From: a virus
Virus record (IMG/VR): IMGVR_UViG_3300049739_000043
Location: 1 to 35,996 of that record
Length of the DNA stretch: 35,996 nt
Reading direction: 5' to 3' (one strand)
Shown: in pieces, positions 15,292-22,863 of the stretch
How positions within the stretch are numbered: the stretch's first letter is position 1
Layout: each line of letters opens with the position of its first letter
Notes under the pieces: generated by a model
Told to the model about the DNA's origin: nothing
Database searches by the model: none
What the model saw: the letters and a program-made list of their open reading frames with translations, nothing else
Position numbers and translations under genes: made by a program

Positions 15292-17781
15292 TCAGAAAAA
15301 ACTTAGTAGAGAAATCTTCTTCTCATGATTCCAACCTATACATTCTAGCACATTCTTGAGAGGTTCCAAGAAGGACTTCTCAAATTGCTTTTGATAGTCA
15401 ATGTATTTGTCAACATTGAACTCTTTAGGAATGTCACTAAAGAAAGAGACACAGTTCTCTTGAAGTGGGTTGGGAGACTTCAAGTAAATAAACTTGATCT
15501 TCTCCCCCTCCTGAATGATGGGATACTTATTAGTTATCTTGTTCTTACGAACATACCAATTATAAAGTAAGGATCCTCTCACATGGATGGGTGTGCCTTT
15601 CTTGTAGATGTCATGGTTGTCTTTGTATTTTGTCATACCATTACATCCACGGGGGAAAGCAATGTTTACATAGTCTTGCTTACGAGTATCTTGCTTGACA
15701 AATTCAATGTAATTAATCAGGTCATCATTAGTCTTGGTTATGATGATCTTGAATGCCTCAAACAGTTTATCTCGATAGTATTGTGGTGTAGATGAACGTG
15801 CCGTTTCAAGTCCCATGATCTTCATCTTGGGTTCCTTATATTGCACACCCTCACTGTTCCACACGTTCAGGATGTAACGCTTCTTTGCAGTCCAGATGCC
15901 ACGGTTAGCGATGTTCTCTCGCTTCATAACCATCTTCTGCTTATATGCGTTCATATATGTGGCGAGCTCTTGGTAAGAACTTTCAATATACTTTTCAAGT
16001 TCCACTTGACACACCTTGTCAAGGAACCCGACAATTCCTTCATCAGTCTTCTCTCTGTCGGCGTATATAGTTTCAACCAGAGGACCCAGATTAAGATAGA
16101 TAGAGTCAGTGTCAGAAGCAATAACGTAATCAACATTGTTAGTCTTTAGAATCTTGTTTAGTTTCTCATTCATCTTGTTCTCAATCCAGCGAATCGAGAG
16201 TTGACCAGACAACGTGATTGCCTCAGCAATTTCTAGTCGGAAGTATCGGAAGTGTTCGTTACCGATAGCACCATAAGCAGAGTTCAAAGAGATCTTCTTT
16301 GCCATCTGGATGTTATTACATCGAGAGATCTCTTTCTTCAGTTCAATCGTCGGTGTCTTCTCATACTGCTGCTTTGCTTCAAGCATCTTCTTCTTATAGA
16401 TGACGCGAGAGTCATACATCTTCTGCATCATCATGGGTAAGAATCCCTGCTCATCATTCTTGTATAGAGTCCCGTTGGCAGCAAGACAATTAGACAAGTC
16501 AGATGTGTCTATCTCTTTCTCAAGCAACTTGTCAACAGTTGCTGTAGGGTGTCTGTTTGGGAGCAGGGTCTCTGGTGAGAGGTTATACTGCATGATAAGA
16601 TGAGGGTATAGACTATTAAGGTCAAAGCTGACAACCCAGTCATAAAAACCTGGCTTAGGTTCCTTAACGTATGCACCAGGATACTTGGCATCTTTTCTTG
16701 CTTCTTTCTTGGGAGGAATGGCAATTTTTCTCTTTAGCAACTCGACGTAGATATAATTATCCCACATGCGAACTTGAGAAAATACATCCTCAAAGTTTAC
16801 CTTAGCATCATATGCCATGGTGAAGGCAAGTTCAAGCAACTTCATCTTGTCATCCAACTGGTCAACCAGGCGAACGTCAATGATGTTATATTCTACAAAT
16901 TTATGCCAGTCTTTAGTATAGAACTCTTTGAATGTATCAAACTCACTGTGGTCAAGTTTCTTTGTGCCAAGTTCTACACTAGCAATATGATCCAGACGAT
17001 ATGATGCTTGGTTTGTATACGTGAACTTACGATACAATTCAAGATAGTCTAATGTAGCAACACCAGATATATCATATGCAATCTGCTTACGACCTTTGAT
17101 CCAAATGTCACGACAATACGTAGACTTCCACGGCGACAGCAACTTTGCATCACGCTCACCCAGAACACGCTCAATACGCTTACTGATGTATGTCATATCA
17201 AACAACTGGACGTTCCATCCAGTAATCACATCAGGATAGTTACTCATCCAGTAATGAATGAATGCCTGCAACATGCCAACCTCAGTGCTGAAGTGCATGT
17301 AATCCACATCCTCATGAGTGTTGTTAAACGCATAACGTCCGAACACCTGGATGCGTCCTGTATAACTGTCCTTGAGGGAGATAAGCAGAATCTCTTGGTC
17401 TGCTGTCTCGATGTCAGGGAAACCATTCTCAGCAGCAGTCTCGATGTCAAGAGTGAACACACGAATCTGACTGGAGTCAAACTCGATCTGATCAGCAGAA
17501 TACTCTTCAGCAATATACTGATTCAGATAGCGAGTCTGACCACAGATTTCAAAGTCAGGAATGTCACGATGTTCTTCAACGAACTGCTTTGCATCACGAA
17601 TGGTTCCCTGCTGCACAGGGCGAACGTTCTTACCATCCAGAGTCTTCCAGCGTGAAGGTTGTGGTGTAGGAAGATACAGTGTAGGGTTAAACTTTACCTT
17701 GTCACTGAACTGAACTCCATTCTGGTATCCACGAACTTGGATACTGTTACCTGCTTGCTGAACACTGGTGTAAAACTTCAT
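15292..17781 (-). CDS. gp43: family B DNA polymerase (T4 gp43-like)
   Basis: An 829-residue replicative polymerase with proofreading. Exonuclease motifs are LDIET (111-115), GWNVQLFDMTY (188-198) and YNIIDVRLVDQLDD (298-311). Polymerase motif A is SFDLNSLYPHLIMQYN (385-400), motif B KKISLNSAYG (495-504), and motif C ASDTDS (555-560). The C-terminus KKISLLSFF resembles the sliding-clamp-binding tail of T4 gp43. All catalytic residues expected are present and the frame is uninterrupted, with no inteins. The ATG overlaps the stop of the upstream 84-residue gene as ATGA, coupling their translation. T4 gp43 and gp41 are RegA-regulated; no clear operator was identified here. Confidence 0.98.
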   Translation of the reverse strand: MKFYTSVQQAGNSIQVRGYQNGVQFSDKVKFNPTLYLPTPQPSRWKTLDGKNVRPVQQGTIRDAKQFVEEHRDIPDFEICGQTRYLNQYIAEEYSADQIEFDSSQIRVFTLDIETAAENGFPDIETADQEILLISLKDSYTGRIQVFGRYAFNNTHEDVDYMHFSTEVGMLQAFIHYWMSNYPDVITGWNVQLFDMTYISKRIERVLGERDAKLLSPWKSTYCRDIWIKGRKQIAYDISGVATLDYLELYRKFTYTNQASYRLDHIASVELGTKKLDHSEFDTFKEFYTKDWHKFVEYNIIDVRLVDQLDDKMKLLELAFTMAYDAKVNFEDVFSQVRMWDNYIYVELLKRKIAIPPKKEARKDAKYPGAYVKEPKPGFYDWVVSFDLNSLYPHLIMQYNLSPETLLPNRHPTATVDKLLEKEIDTSDLSNCLAANGTLYKNDEQGFLPMMMQKMYDSRVIYKKKMLEAKQQYEKTPTIELKKEISRCNNIQMAKKISLNSAYGAIGNEHFRYFRLEIAEAITLSGQLSIRWIENKMNEKLNKILKTNNVDYVIASDTDSIYLNLGPLVETIYADREKTDEGIVGFLDKVCQVELEKYIESSYQELATYMNAYKQKMVMKRENIANRGIWTAKKRYILNVWNSEGVQYKEPKMKIMGLETARSSTPQYYRDKLFEAFKIIITKTNDDLINYIEFVKQDTRKQDYVNIAFPRGCNGMTKYKDNHDIYKKGTPIHVRGSLLYNWYVRKNKITNKYPIIQEGEKIKFIYLKSPNPLQENCVSFFSDIPKEFNVDKYIDYQKQFEKSFLEPLKNVLECIGWNHEKKISLLSFF

Positions 17782-18032
17782 TCCTCTCGTTTGCCTTTCA
17801 AGTCATAGTATAGTGCCGAGAACATAGCAGATGGTTCAGAAAGAATAGTGATGTTTTCTGAACGCACAACTAACTCGGTGTCGTCACTGTAAGGAGGAAA
17901 GGGCAGTGCCCCATCCTCGTTTACCTCACAGGCATATTTTAGCACACAATCGGGGTCACCCAACTCAGTGCCAGGAATCTCTTCAACCTCTGCTACGAGC
18001 CAATGCCCGTCAAACTTGAGGAGTTTTATCAT
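17778..18032 (-). CDS. small conserved protein upstream of DNA polymerase (84 residues)
   Basis: An 84-residue acidic, beta-rich protein beginning MIKLLKFDGHWLVAEVEEI and containing ELGDPDCVLKYACEV and ELVVRSENITILSEPSAMF. The pattern of short strands suggests a small barrel, perhaps related in shape to the 150-residue neighbour, but I cannot name the family. It is coupled by ATGA to both the upstream 150-residue gene and gp43, so it is made together with the polymerase. A replisome accessory role is a guess from position only. Confidence 0.75.
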   Translation of the reverse strand: MIKLLKFDGHWLVAEVEEIPGTELGDPDCVLKYACEVNEDGALPFPPYSDDTELVVRSENITILSEPSAMFSALYYDLKGKREE

Positions 18033-18481
18033 ACTGTTGGAACAGAAGTATCTACAGGTGCTCCGTTTCCTTCCATAGTATATCCTTGAGTAGCAGCAGC
18101 AATGTCTGCTGCTTGTGCTTCCATGTTAGGATTAGTTACTCCTTCTGTCCACTCAGGAACTTCATCAGGTTCAGTTGCAGAGATTGTTTGAACTTTACCA
18201 CGGTATGCTTGAGCAAGACCTTGATCAGGTTCTCCGATAGCAAGAACAGTATCGTAAGGAACTCGGAACTCAAAATCAACAGAGTAAGGGCACCACTTAC
18301 TAAACTTGACTTGCAAGTCATGACGGTCGGCGCTGCCTTCAGCATTGACAAGTTCCAAAATGTAAGGATGATTCATAAGGAGACAGACTCCACGACGGTC
18401 GTCACCTTCTCCTTCAAACACTTCCTTCAGTTCAGTGATGACACGCTCACCATTCTTAAACACAATAATTTGTTCGGCCAT
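18029..18481 (-). CDS. conserved cyanophage protein, possibly Sm-like barrel (150 residues)
   Basis: The first about 90 residues start IIVFKNGERVITELKEVF, continue with a strand-rich stretch (GVCLLMNHPYILELV) and FRVPYDTVLAIGEPD. The ...NGERVI... opening resembles Sm/LSm-type small barrels, a weak inference. The last about 60 residues are Ala/Glu/Thr/Pro-rich and probably disordered. It is the first gene of the polymerase group after a hairpin and an extended -10 promoter-like sequence. The stop is coupled by ATGA to the next gene. A 131-residue gene at 31782-32177 opens with a similar pattern (IKLRSGEEIVAKV). Confidence 0.75.
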   Translation of the reverse strand: MAEQIIVFKNGERVITELKEVFEGEGDDRRGVCLLMNHPYILELVNAEGSADRHDLQVKFSKWCPYSVDFEFRVPYDTVLAIGEPDQGLAQAYRGKVQTISATEPDEVPEWTEGVTNPNMEAQAADIAAATQGYTMEGNGAPVDTSVPTV

Positions 18482-18500
18482 AGTCCTTTGGTATTTTTAT

Positions 18501-18511
18501 AAGTATAGCAT
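18501..18511 (-). promoter_or_regulatory. possible extended -10 promoter for the DNA polymerase group
   Basis: On the minus strand, between the hsp20 hairpin and the 150-residue gene, the sequence TATGCTATACTTATAAAAATACC occurs. TGCTATACT matches an extended -10 (TG-n-TATAAT with one difference). No well-spaced -35 is visible. A late-type ATAAATA at 18547-18553, overlapping the hsp20 stop, is a second candidate. Confidence 0.4.
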
Positions 18512-18521
18512 AAAATGACAA

Positions 18522-18538
18522 AGGGGGCAACGCCCCCT
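18522..18538 (-). terminator. strong GC hairpin after hsp20
   Basis: AGGGGGC and GCCCCCT form seven perfect pairs around a 3-base loop, 11 bases beyond the hsp20 stop. On the minus strand it is followed by TTTGTCATTTTA, an imperfect U-tract, so it may be a leaky terminator or an RNA-stabilising 3' end. Confidence 0.6.
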
Positions 18539-18549
18539 GTGACAGATAT

Positions 18550-18957
18550 TTATTTGACTACATAAGTCGTTCGTTTCATGTGGTCTGGAATAATTTTCTC
18601 CAAACTCACGATCAGCATACCATCCTCAAACGTTACGTCCACAATTCTAACATCGTCACCGAGTTGCCAAGTGTTAGTAAATGATCTTCGCGAGACTCCT
18701 TTGTGTAAGTATTCTGTTTCAGGATCCTGTCTTGCAGTATTGCTGGCAACTTTGAGAATGTTTGATTCAGTAGATACTTCAATCTCCTCTCTTTTAAATC
18801 CTGCGAGAGCGATTTGAATTTCGTAATTACTGGCGTCATGTTTGATTAAATTATACGGGGGGTAATTTTTATTATGAGCAGACATCGAATCTAATCGATG
18901 GAACATATCATTTAAACCTACTGCGTGAGGTAGGTATAGATCCCAGGTATGTGTCAT
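18550..18957 (-). CDS. hsp20: small heat shock protein Hsp20
   Basis: A 135-residue alpha-crystallin-domain holdase. Recognisable features are YEIQIALAGFKREEIEVS (about 47-64), an Arg-rich SRRSFTNTWQLGDDV (about 87-101), and FEDGMLIVSLEK (about 109-120), the conserved end of the crystallin domain, followed by a short tail. It is a common T4-like cyanophage gene and is thought to help folding or protect proteins during infection; membrane or thylakoid protection is a proposal, not shown here. It has its own leader after a terminator, with a strong ribosome site (AAGGAGA) 7-8 bases before the ATG, and a hairpin follows, so it looks like an independent unit. Confidence 0.95.
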   Translation of the reverse strand: MTHTWDLYLPHAVGLNDMFHRLDSMSAHNKNYPPYNLIKHDASNYEIQIALAGFKREEIEVSTESNILKVASNTARQDPETEYLHKGVSRRSFTNTWQLGDDVRIVDVTFEDGMLIVSLEKIIPDHMKRTTYVVK

Positions 18958-19013
18958 TAGTGTTCTCCTTGTATAAGCGAGATGTTTGTATGGACCCCGA
19001 AGGCATCCACTAA

Positions 19014-19021
19014 TATTTAAT
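19014..19021 (-). promoter_or_regulatory. late-promoter-like ATTAAATA box upstream of hsp20
   Basis: The minus strand reads CTGATTAAATATTAG between the terminator at 19034-19063 and the hsp20 ATG about 57 bases away. It resembles TATAAATA with two changes. The same ATTAAATA follows the gp23 terminator at 35171-35178. Confidence 0.35.
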
Positions 19022-19028
19022 CAGGACA

Positions 19029-19063
19029 CAAAAAAAGTGATGTAGTGTTCACCGCATCACTTT
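19029..19063 (-). terminator. intrinsic terminator after regA
   Basis: On the minus strand AAAGTGATG pairs with CATCACTTT (19034-19042 with 19055-19063; nine pairs) around a 12-base loop that can itself pair GTG with CAC. The stem runs into a T-tract then G. It ends the clamp-loader/regA transcript. Confidence 0.9.
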
Positions 19064-19085
19064 ATAAGGGTTTCCGACTTTTGTA

Positions 19086-19105
19086 GAGACCGCACGAAAG
19101 GTCTC
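19086..19105 (-). repeat. hairpin in the regA 3' region
   Basis: GAGACC and GGTCTC are perfect inverted arms (six pairs) around GCACGAAA, located between the regA stop and the main terminator. No U-tract follows, so it is an RNA stem of unknown purpose. It may stabilise the 3' end or bind a protein. Confidence 0.5.
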
Positions 19106-19113
19106 ATGTTTAT

Positions 19114-19539
19114 TTATTCAGTTGTCTCTATTTTCTTACGTCCGATGTTATATTTTGATTCTAATGTCCATTCTCCTTTATCTTTGTAGGAGAGAACTTT
19201 AATTTGATTAAGAGGTGCAACGTCTTCAATCTGAAACTCATGAACGATAGAGATAAGACCCCAATCAGAAAGAAGTTTAGTAATACGATTGCGTCGTTGA
19301 ACATCATTCACTGACAAGTTAGTATTCTTACCATCAAGAGCAAACAACTCTTTGAAGTGGACAATATAATACTTGCCTTGCTTATGTAAAATATGACAAG
19401 ACTGATATAACTTCCTATCTTTTCGGGAAGCAACACCAATACGTGTTAGCGTCTCTCTTACTTTCAAAAAATCATCTGGTTCACTGAGAACAACTTCAAC
19501 CATATCAGATGGTTGCCAGTCAATCATAACTTCATTCAT
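19114..19539 (-). CDS. regA: RegA translational repressor
   Basis: A 141-residue RNA-binding protein that represses translation of early phage mRNAs by covering ribosome binding sites. The similarity to T4 RegA is plain: VVLSEPDDFLKVRETLTRIGVA (about 16-37), KLYQSCHILHKQGKYYIVHFKELF (about 43-66), RRNRITKLLSDWGLI (about 80-94), and KVLSYKDKGEWTLESKYNIGRK near the C-terminus. The start overlaps the gp62 stop as ATGA, the same gene order as T4 (45-44-62-regA). It is the last gene before a strong terminator. An ATAAATA box overlaps its stop codon (19111-19117). Confidence 0.95.
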   Translation of the reverse strand: MNEVMIDWQPSDMVEVVLSEPDDFLKVRETLTRIGVASRKDRKLYQSCHILHKQGKYYIVHFKELFALDGKNTNLSVNDVQRRNRITKLLSDWGLISIVHEFQIEDVAPLNQIKVLSYKDKGEWTLESKYNIGRKKIETTE

Positions 19540-19922
19540 CTTGCACCACCTTTATCTAAAATCTTTTTAATCTGCTGTAGATCAGAATTAGTGAGAATTC
19601 TAAGAGCGGCAAGTGCTTTATTATGGTTGTATCCATAATATTGCTTCACCAATTCAATGTTCTCTACTGTATCCTTCTTCAACCATGGAGTGAATCTTTT
19701 CCTTGGCTTCAAACTATTTAGATAAAAATCATATTGCATCTTCTTGTCGAGATAAGGGTGCATGTTCATCTCGTTTGCAAATAAGATAGTATCAGTAAAC
19801 CCAGACAGACACTTGTTCACAATAAAAGGAGGATAACCTTTTACGGCATCCCCATCTTCATCCATAACATTCTTCTTTGACTGGTTAATAGAGTTAAGAT
19901 AATCTTTTAATTCGTATTTCAT
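19536..19922 (-). CDS. gp62: clamp loader small subunit (T4 gp62-like)
   Basis: A 128-residue partner of gp44 in the clamp loader that opens the gp45 ring. The sequence is divergent from T4 but matches cyanophage gp62 in GYPPFIVNKCLSGFTDTI (about 29-46), ANEMNMHPYLDKKMQYDFYLN, and PRKRFTPWLKK (about 75). The position between gp44 and regA supports the call. The start is set at ATG 19922, which makes an ATGA overlap with the upstream stop; the frame also opens at a TTG 6 bases earlier. It is coupled to regA by ATGA. Confidence 0.88.
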   Translation of the reverse strand: MKYELKDYLNSINQSKKNVMDEDGDAVKGYPPFIVNKCLSGFTDTILFANEMNMHPYLDKKMQYDFYLNSLKPRKRFTPWLKKDTVENIELVKQYYGYNHNKALAALRILTNSDLQQIKKILDKGGAR

Positions 19923-20431
19923 ATCCAATCAGGTTTGCGGTGTGGTAGTCGTAAGTAGTTGTCAGACACCCATGGTTTGGATGCGATATACATTTTGTAT
20001 GCTTCTATGGTAGTGATGCTATCATCAAACTTAAACTCGTCAGGCATTGCACGAACAAAAGGAGTGTGACCAGCCCATTTCACACAAGGAATAATCTCAT
20101 CAGCAGCAAGGAGAGTCTTGAAGCAAGTATGATCTTTCTCATATCGATTAAAATACTCTTGGCATAATGCAATACCATGAGCAAGCAACCATCTAGAGTT
20201 TTCTACAGTCTCGTTTGCCCACTTGGTGCAGGGATGATTACGGAACGCTCCCTTCTCTGTAGCGTAGGGTGTGCCGTCTTTCTTAGGCAATGTGCCATAA
20301 CCATGCCCCCACTTGTCTGAGGCAACTATAGAGAGCATCTGGCATGTCTCTAGAGGCATCTTGACGATATGCTTATCAGGCAGAACTTCTGCTGACTTCC
20401 ATGGAGACTCATCAGTGACAAAGATATTCAT
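19919..20431 (-). CDS. conserved phage protein, weakly pyrimidine-dimer-glycosylase-like
   Basis: A 170-residue protein starting MNIFVTDESPWKSAEVLPDKHIVKMPLETCQML, followed by AFRNHPCTKWANETVENSRWLLAHGIALCQEY and YFNRYEKDHTC. This pattern (DKHxVKM, NHPCxxW, WLLxH) is common in phages and is sometimes annotated as a pyrimidine-dimer glycosylase-related family; I would not assert the activity. The start at ATG 20431 forms ATGA with the upstream membrane protein gene; the frame is open to 20488 but the extra N-terminus is unlikely. Its place in the replication cluster suggests DNA-related work. Confidence 0.7.
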   Translation of the reverse strand: MNIFVTDESPWKSAEVLPDKHIVKMPLETCQMLSIVASDKWGHGYGTLPKKDGTPYATEKGAFRNHPCTKWANETVENSRWLLAHGIALCQEYFNRYEKDHTCFKTLLAADEIIPCVKWAGHTPFVRAMPDEFKFDDSITTIEAYKMYIASKPWVSDNYLRLPHRKPDWI

Positions 20432-20631
20432 AACAAATGCGATATAGAGATCACTAGTAGGAATGTAATCATGATAACCACATCCCACGATTTTGTCCTT
20501 ATGAAGTAAGGAATTGAAATACTATCACCCAGCATCTGTAATAAGACACCAAATGTTGTATTCATATGGAGGATAATAAAGTAAGCAATGATCACAAGAC
20601 CACTGCCCAATACTCTCATAGGGACAATCAT
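20428..20631 (-). CDS. small membrane protein, 67 residues
   Basis: Two or three hydrophobic stretches are visible: LGSGLVIIAYFIIL (about 8-21), TFGVLLQMLGDSISIPYFI (about 26-44), and VVIMITFLLVISI (about 51-63). The Thr-Lys-Ser-Trp-Asp segment between the last two is a short polar loop. I recognise this as a small membrane protein repeatedly found in T4-like cyanophage replication clusters, function unknown. It starts 1 base after the stop of the 46-residue gene and its stop makes ATGA with the next gene. Confidence 0.75.
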   Translation of the reverse strand: MIVPMRVLGSGLVIIAYFIILHMNTTFGVLLQMLGDSISIPYFIRTKSWDVVIMITFLLVISISHLL

Positions 20632-20632
20632 A

Positions 20633-20773
20633 TTAAAACTTAGCAGTTACACTAACAACCTTAGCGGTAGGATTTCTAGCAACAGCAGTTTGCTTTGCTT
20701 CTTCGTAGTTACGAGCATTGACCTGCTCCTTGAACACGGTGCCTGCTACGTAGAGGGTGACTTCACATTTCAT
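20633..20773 (-). CDS. tiny conserved protein, 46 residues
   Basis: A short frame beginning with ATG at 20773. The protein starts MKCEVTLYVAGTVFKEQV, continues RNYEEAKQTAVARNPTAKV and ends VVSVTAKF. The strand-helix-strand pattern (a basic Ala-rich helix between two strands) looks like a complete mini-domain. I recall similar tiny proteins in cyanophages but no function. It overlaps the dam gene end by 11 bases, and its TAA is followed by the next ATG one base later. The tight fit and protein-like composition support it as a real gene. Confidence 0.75.
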   Translation of the reverse strand: MKCEVTLYVAGTVFKEQVNARNYEEAKQTAVARNPTAKVVSVTAKF

Positions 20774-21605
20774 AGTTGGTTAGGACGAGTTCCTTGCGAG
20801 ACGCTTGATCTACATTATAACTCCCCACGCTCCTCATGGTGTAAGTGTGTGCAAATTCCGCAGCTGTCCACCCCTGCTTGAAGCGGTCTCGGATCAGTTG
20901 CGATGAGTTGTAACTAACAAGTTGGTGAGAGATAAAGCGATCACAATCAGAAGCAAACTTATCATGGTCGAATCCCTTGTGCATGTTGCCTCTCTTGCCA
21001 TAAAGGTTTGATCCAATCTCATAGGGGGGATCGAGATAGACAAAGGTTGACTTAGTGTCGCAGAATAATTCTTCATATGAAAGTTTAGTAATTTTCCAAT
21101 TGCGAATCATTCCTGAATATTCAGGGAGTTTATCAATGCCTCGCATCGAGAAGTTGCTATCTGACGCTTGCTTGCTGAAGGAACTGGATTCTGTGAGACC
21201 AGAAAAAGAGCACTTATTAACAATATAAAAACTGACAGCACGAGATACATCGGACGCAGAATCATCATTTACTTTCTCCTTAGCATCTAAAAATAATTCT
21301 TTTGCTGATACTGGTTCTGGATGACGATACTTAAGTTGGACTAACTGGTCACGAAGTTCTTGTCCTTGATCCTGAAGCACTCGCCAGAAGTTGTATAGTG
21401 GTTTATACAAATCGTTCACCCATATATCTAGGTGAGGATATCGTTTACCAATTTCCAGTGCCACAGAACCGCCACCAAGAAATGGTTCACGATATTGAGT
21501 ATAGTCTTTGAGATCAGGAATGTATTGAAAGAGTTTGCTCAGGGCACGACTCTTACCACCAGGATATCTAAGTGGCGTCTTCAGTGACTTCAAAGTTTTT
21601 GTCAT
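20763..21605 (-). CDS. dam: D12-class DNA adenine methyltransferase (Dam-like)
   Basis: A 280-residue N6-adenine methyltransferase. Order of motifs: TPLRYPGGKSRAL (about 9-21, SAM-binding region), REPFLGGGSVALE (about 38-50), NKCSFSGL (about 148), and FVYLDPPYEIGSNLYG (about 187-202) with the catalytic DPPY. The layout is that of the D12/MjaI-type family used by T4 Dam, usually GATC-specific. It probably modifies phage DNA against host nucleases or marks it for replication. The start is ATG 21605 (MTKTLKSL); an ATG 18 bases upstream is possible. It overlaps the upstream 61-residue gene by 38 bases. Confidence 0.92.
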   Translation of the reverse strand: MTKTLKSLKTPLRYPGGKSRALSKLFQYIPDLKDYTQYREPFLGGGSVALEIGKRYPHLDIWVNDLYKPLYNFWRVLQDQGQELRDQLVQLKYRHPEPVSAKELFLDAKEKVNDDSASDVSRAVSFYIVNKCSFSGLTESSSFSKQASDSNFSMRGIDKLPEYSGMIRNWKITKLSYEELFCDTKSTFVYLDPPYEIGSNLYGKRGNMHKGFDHDKFASDCDRFISHQLVSYNSSQLIRDRFKQGWTAAEFAHTYTMRSVGSYNVDQASRKELVLTNYEM

Positions 21606-21753
21606 GATATTTAAGGTATTCACGAAAGATGTGTTTCATTTCACGCTGCGTCATACCACAATGGGTAGCAGCAGTAGGTAGATTCATTGTAGCATAGAAG
21701 AGACCTTCGTTTGCTTCCTTTACGTTTTCAGGTGTCGTCTTCTTCATCGACAT
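21568..21753 (-). CDS. small conserved protein with possible helix-turn-helix (61 residues)
   Basis: The protein runs from a Lys/Thr-rich start through EANEGLFYATMNLPTAATHCGMTQREMKHIFREYLKYH. The segment NLPTAATHCGMTQREMKHIFREYL (about 24-47) has the helix, turn, helix spacing of a DNA-binding HTH. Such small proteins occur in cyanophages next to dam and gp44. ATG 21753 is chosen because GAGG lies 9 bases upstream; a TTG 6 bases earlier also opens the frame. It overlaps the upstream gene by 26 bases and dam by 38 bases. Confidence 0.7.
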   Translation of the reverse strand: MSMKKTTPENVKEANEGLFYATMNLPTAATHCGMTQREMKHIFREYLKYHDKNFEVTEDAT

Positions 21754-21925
21754 TTTCAAAATCCTCTATTTGATTTGCAGATACCTCATGCTCTCCAGCA
21801 ATAAGATACCAGTGGTGACCAGCACGTTCACCAAGATACATCATCTCATCTTTAGGAAAAGCATGTTCTCGCATTGCTGCCTGGATCTTCAGATGGATCA
21901 GTTCTTCTTGACTAGGAACTTTCAT
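21728..21925 (-). CDS. small conserved protein, 65 residues
   Basis: The N-terminal half is helical (PSQEELIHLKIQAAMREHAFPKDEMMYL), the middle has GERAGHHWYLIAGEHEV, a strand-turn-strand pattern, and the C-terminus is very acidic (DFENVDEEDDT). An acidic tail may mimic nucleic acid or mediate contacts; this is speculation. No family is known to me. It is coupled by ATGA to gp44 upstream and overlaps the next small gene by 26 bases, so it should be expressed with the clamp loader. Confidence 0.7.
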   Translation of the reverse strand: MKVPSQEELIHLKIQAAMREHAFPKDEMMYLGERAGHHWYLIAGEHEVSANQIEDFENVDEEDDT

Positions 21926-22863
21926 CGGAACTCACAACTCATCATAATTTCAACAAGACATGCCAACAGGTTAATCTCCTGGTCAGCAGAAAAAGCAATC
22001 TGATACTGATACTTAGCAAGGATCAGGACTACTTCTGGAATGTATTTGGGTTTAACGGTTTCATAGATAGCATCATAGATTTTACGCATGATAATGTTTG
22101 GATCATTATCAATATTATCTACGACCCATTTGCGAACTGTAGAGAACTCTTTGTTCTTCAGGGAGTTCATCAACTGAGAGAGATTGACATCAGCAATATC
22201 GCAAAGAATATCGGTATCAATCTTACCAGTTGCAGCATGACGTTGTGCTTCATTAATTAGACGACGCCAGTCAGGGTAGTAACGTTGGATCAGTTTTACA
22301 ACAACCTTGTCCTGATACTCAACTTCGTTCTCATCCAAGATCTGCTTCAGTCGCATGAAGAACTGACCTTGGAGTTGTTGCTGCTGCTCCTTCTGGATTC
22401 GGAAGTCAAAGACCGTGCAACGGGAGTGCAGCGGTTCGATGATCTTGTTCTGATAGTTACAGGTAAAGATGAAACGACAGTTGCCATGAAACTCCTCCAC
22501 AGCAGTTCTCAAAGACAGTTGAACATCATTGGTGGTGTTGTCTGCCTCATCGATAATGACCACCTTGTGGGGTGCTCCAGAGGTCAATGAGACAGTCGTA
22601 GCAAACTGACGAACACGGTTGCGAACAGTGTCTAGGAAACGTCCTTCATCCGATCCATTGATCACGATGTAAGAGGCACCAATCTCATCACACACTGCCT
22701 TAGCAATAGTGGTTTTACCTACACCAGCGGTGCCAGTAAGGAGAAGATTAGGGATCTCTCCTTTATCAACAAATCCTTGAAATGCTTTTTTAATATTAGC
22801 AGGAAGAATACAGTCTTCGATCTTTTGAGGACGATACTGTTCTACCCAAAGGAATTTTTTCAT
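21922..22863 (-). CDS. gp44: clamp loader large subunit (T4 gp44-like AAA+ ATPase)
   Basis: A 313-residue AAA+ ATPase that loads the gp45 clamp. EQYRPQKIEDCILP at the N-terminus (8-21) is typical of clamp loaders. Walker A is GTAGVGKTT (44-52), Walker B VVIIDEAD (about 100-107), sensor 1 FIFTCNYQNKI (about 130), and the LHSRC (about 145) box carries the arginine finger. The C-terminal helical part is complete. The start makes a TAATG overlap with gp45, and the stop an ATGA overlap with the next small gene. With gp62 it forms the full loader. Confidence 0.97.
   Translation of the reverse strand: MKKFLWVEQYRPQKIEDCILPANIKKAFQGFVDKGEIPNLLLTGTAGVGKTTIAKAVCDEIGASYIVINGSDEGRFLDTVRNRVRQFATTVSLTSGAPHKVVIIDEADNTTNDVQLSLRTAVEEFHGNCRFIFTCNYQNKIIEPLHSRCTVFDFRIQKEQQQQLQGQFFMRLKQILDENEVEYQDKVVVKLIQRYYPDWRRLINEAQRHAATGKIDTDILCDIADVNLSQLMNSLKNKEFSTVRKWVVDNIDNDPNIIMRKIYDAIYETVKPKYIPEVVLILAKYQYQIAFSADQEINLLACLVEIMMSCEFR

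Noticed and set aside
19069-19111. A 16-codon frame after the regA-end ATAAATA box
   Set aside because: No ribosome binding site, it crosses a hairpin, and it is too short to support.
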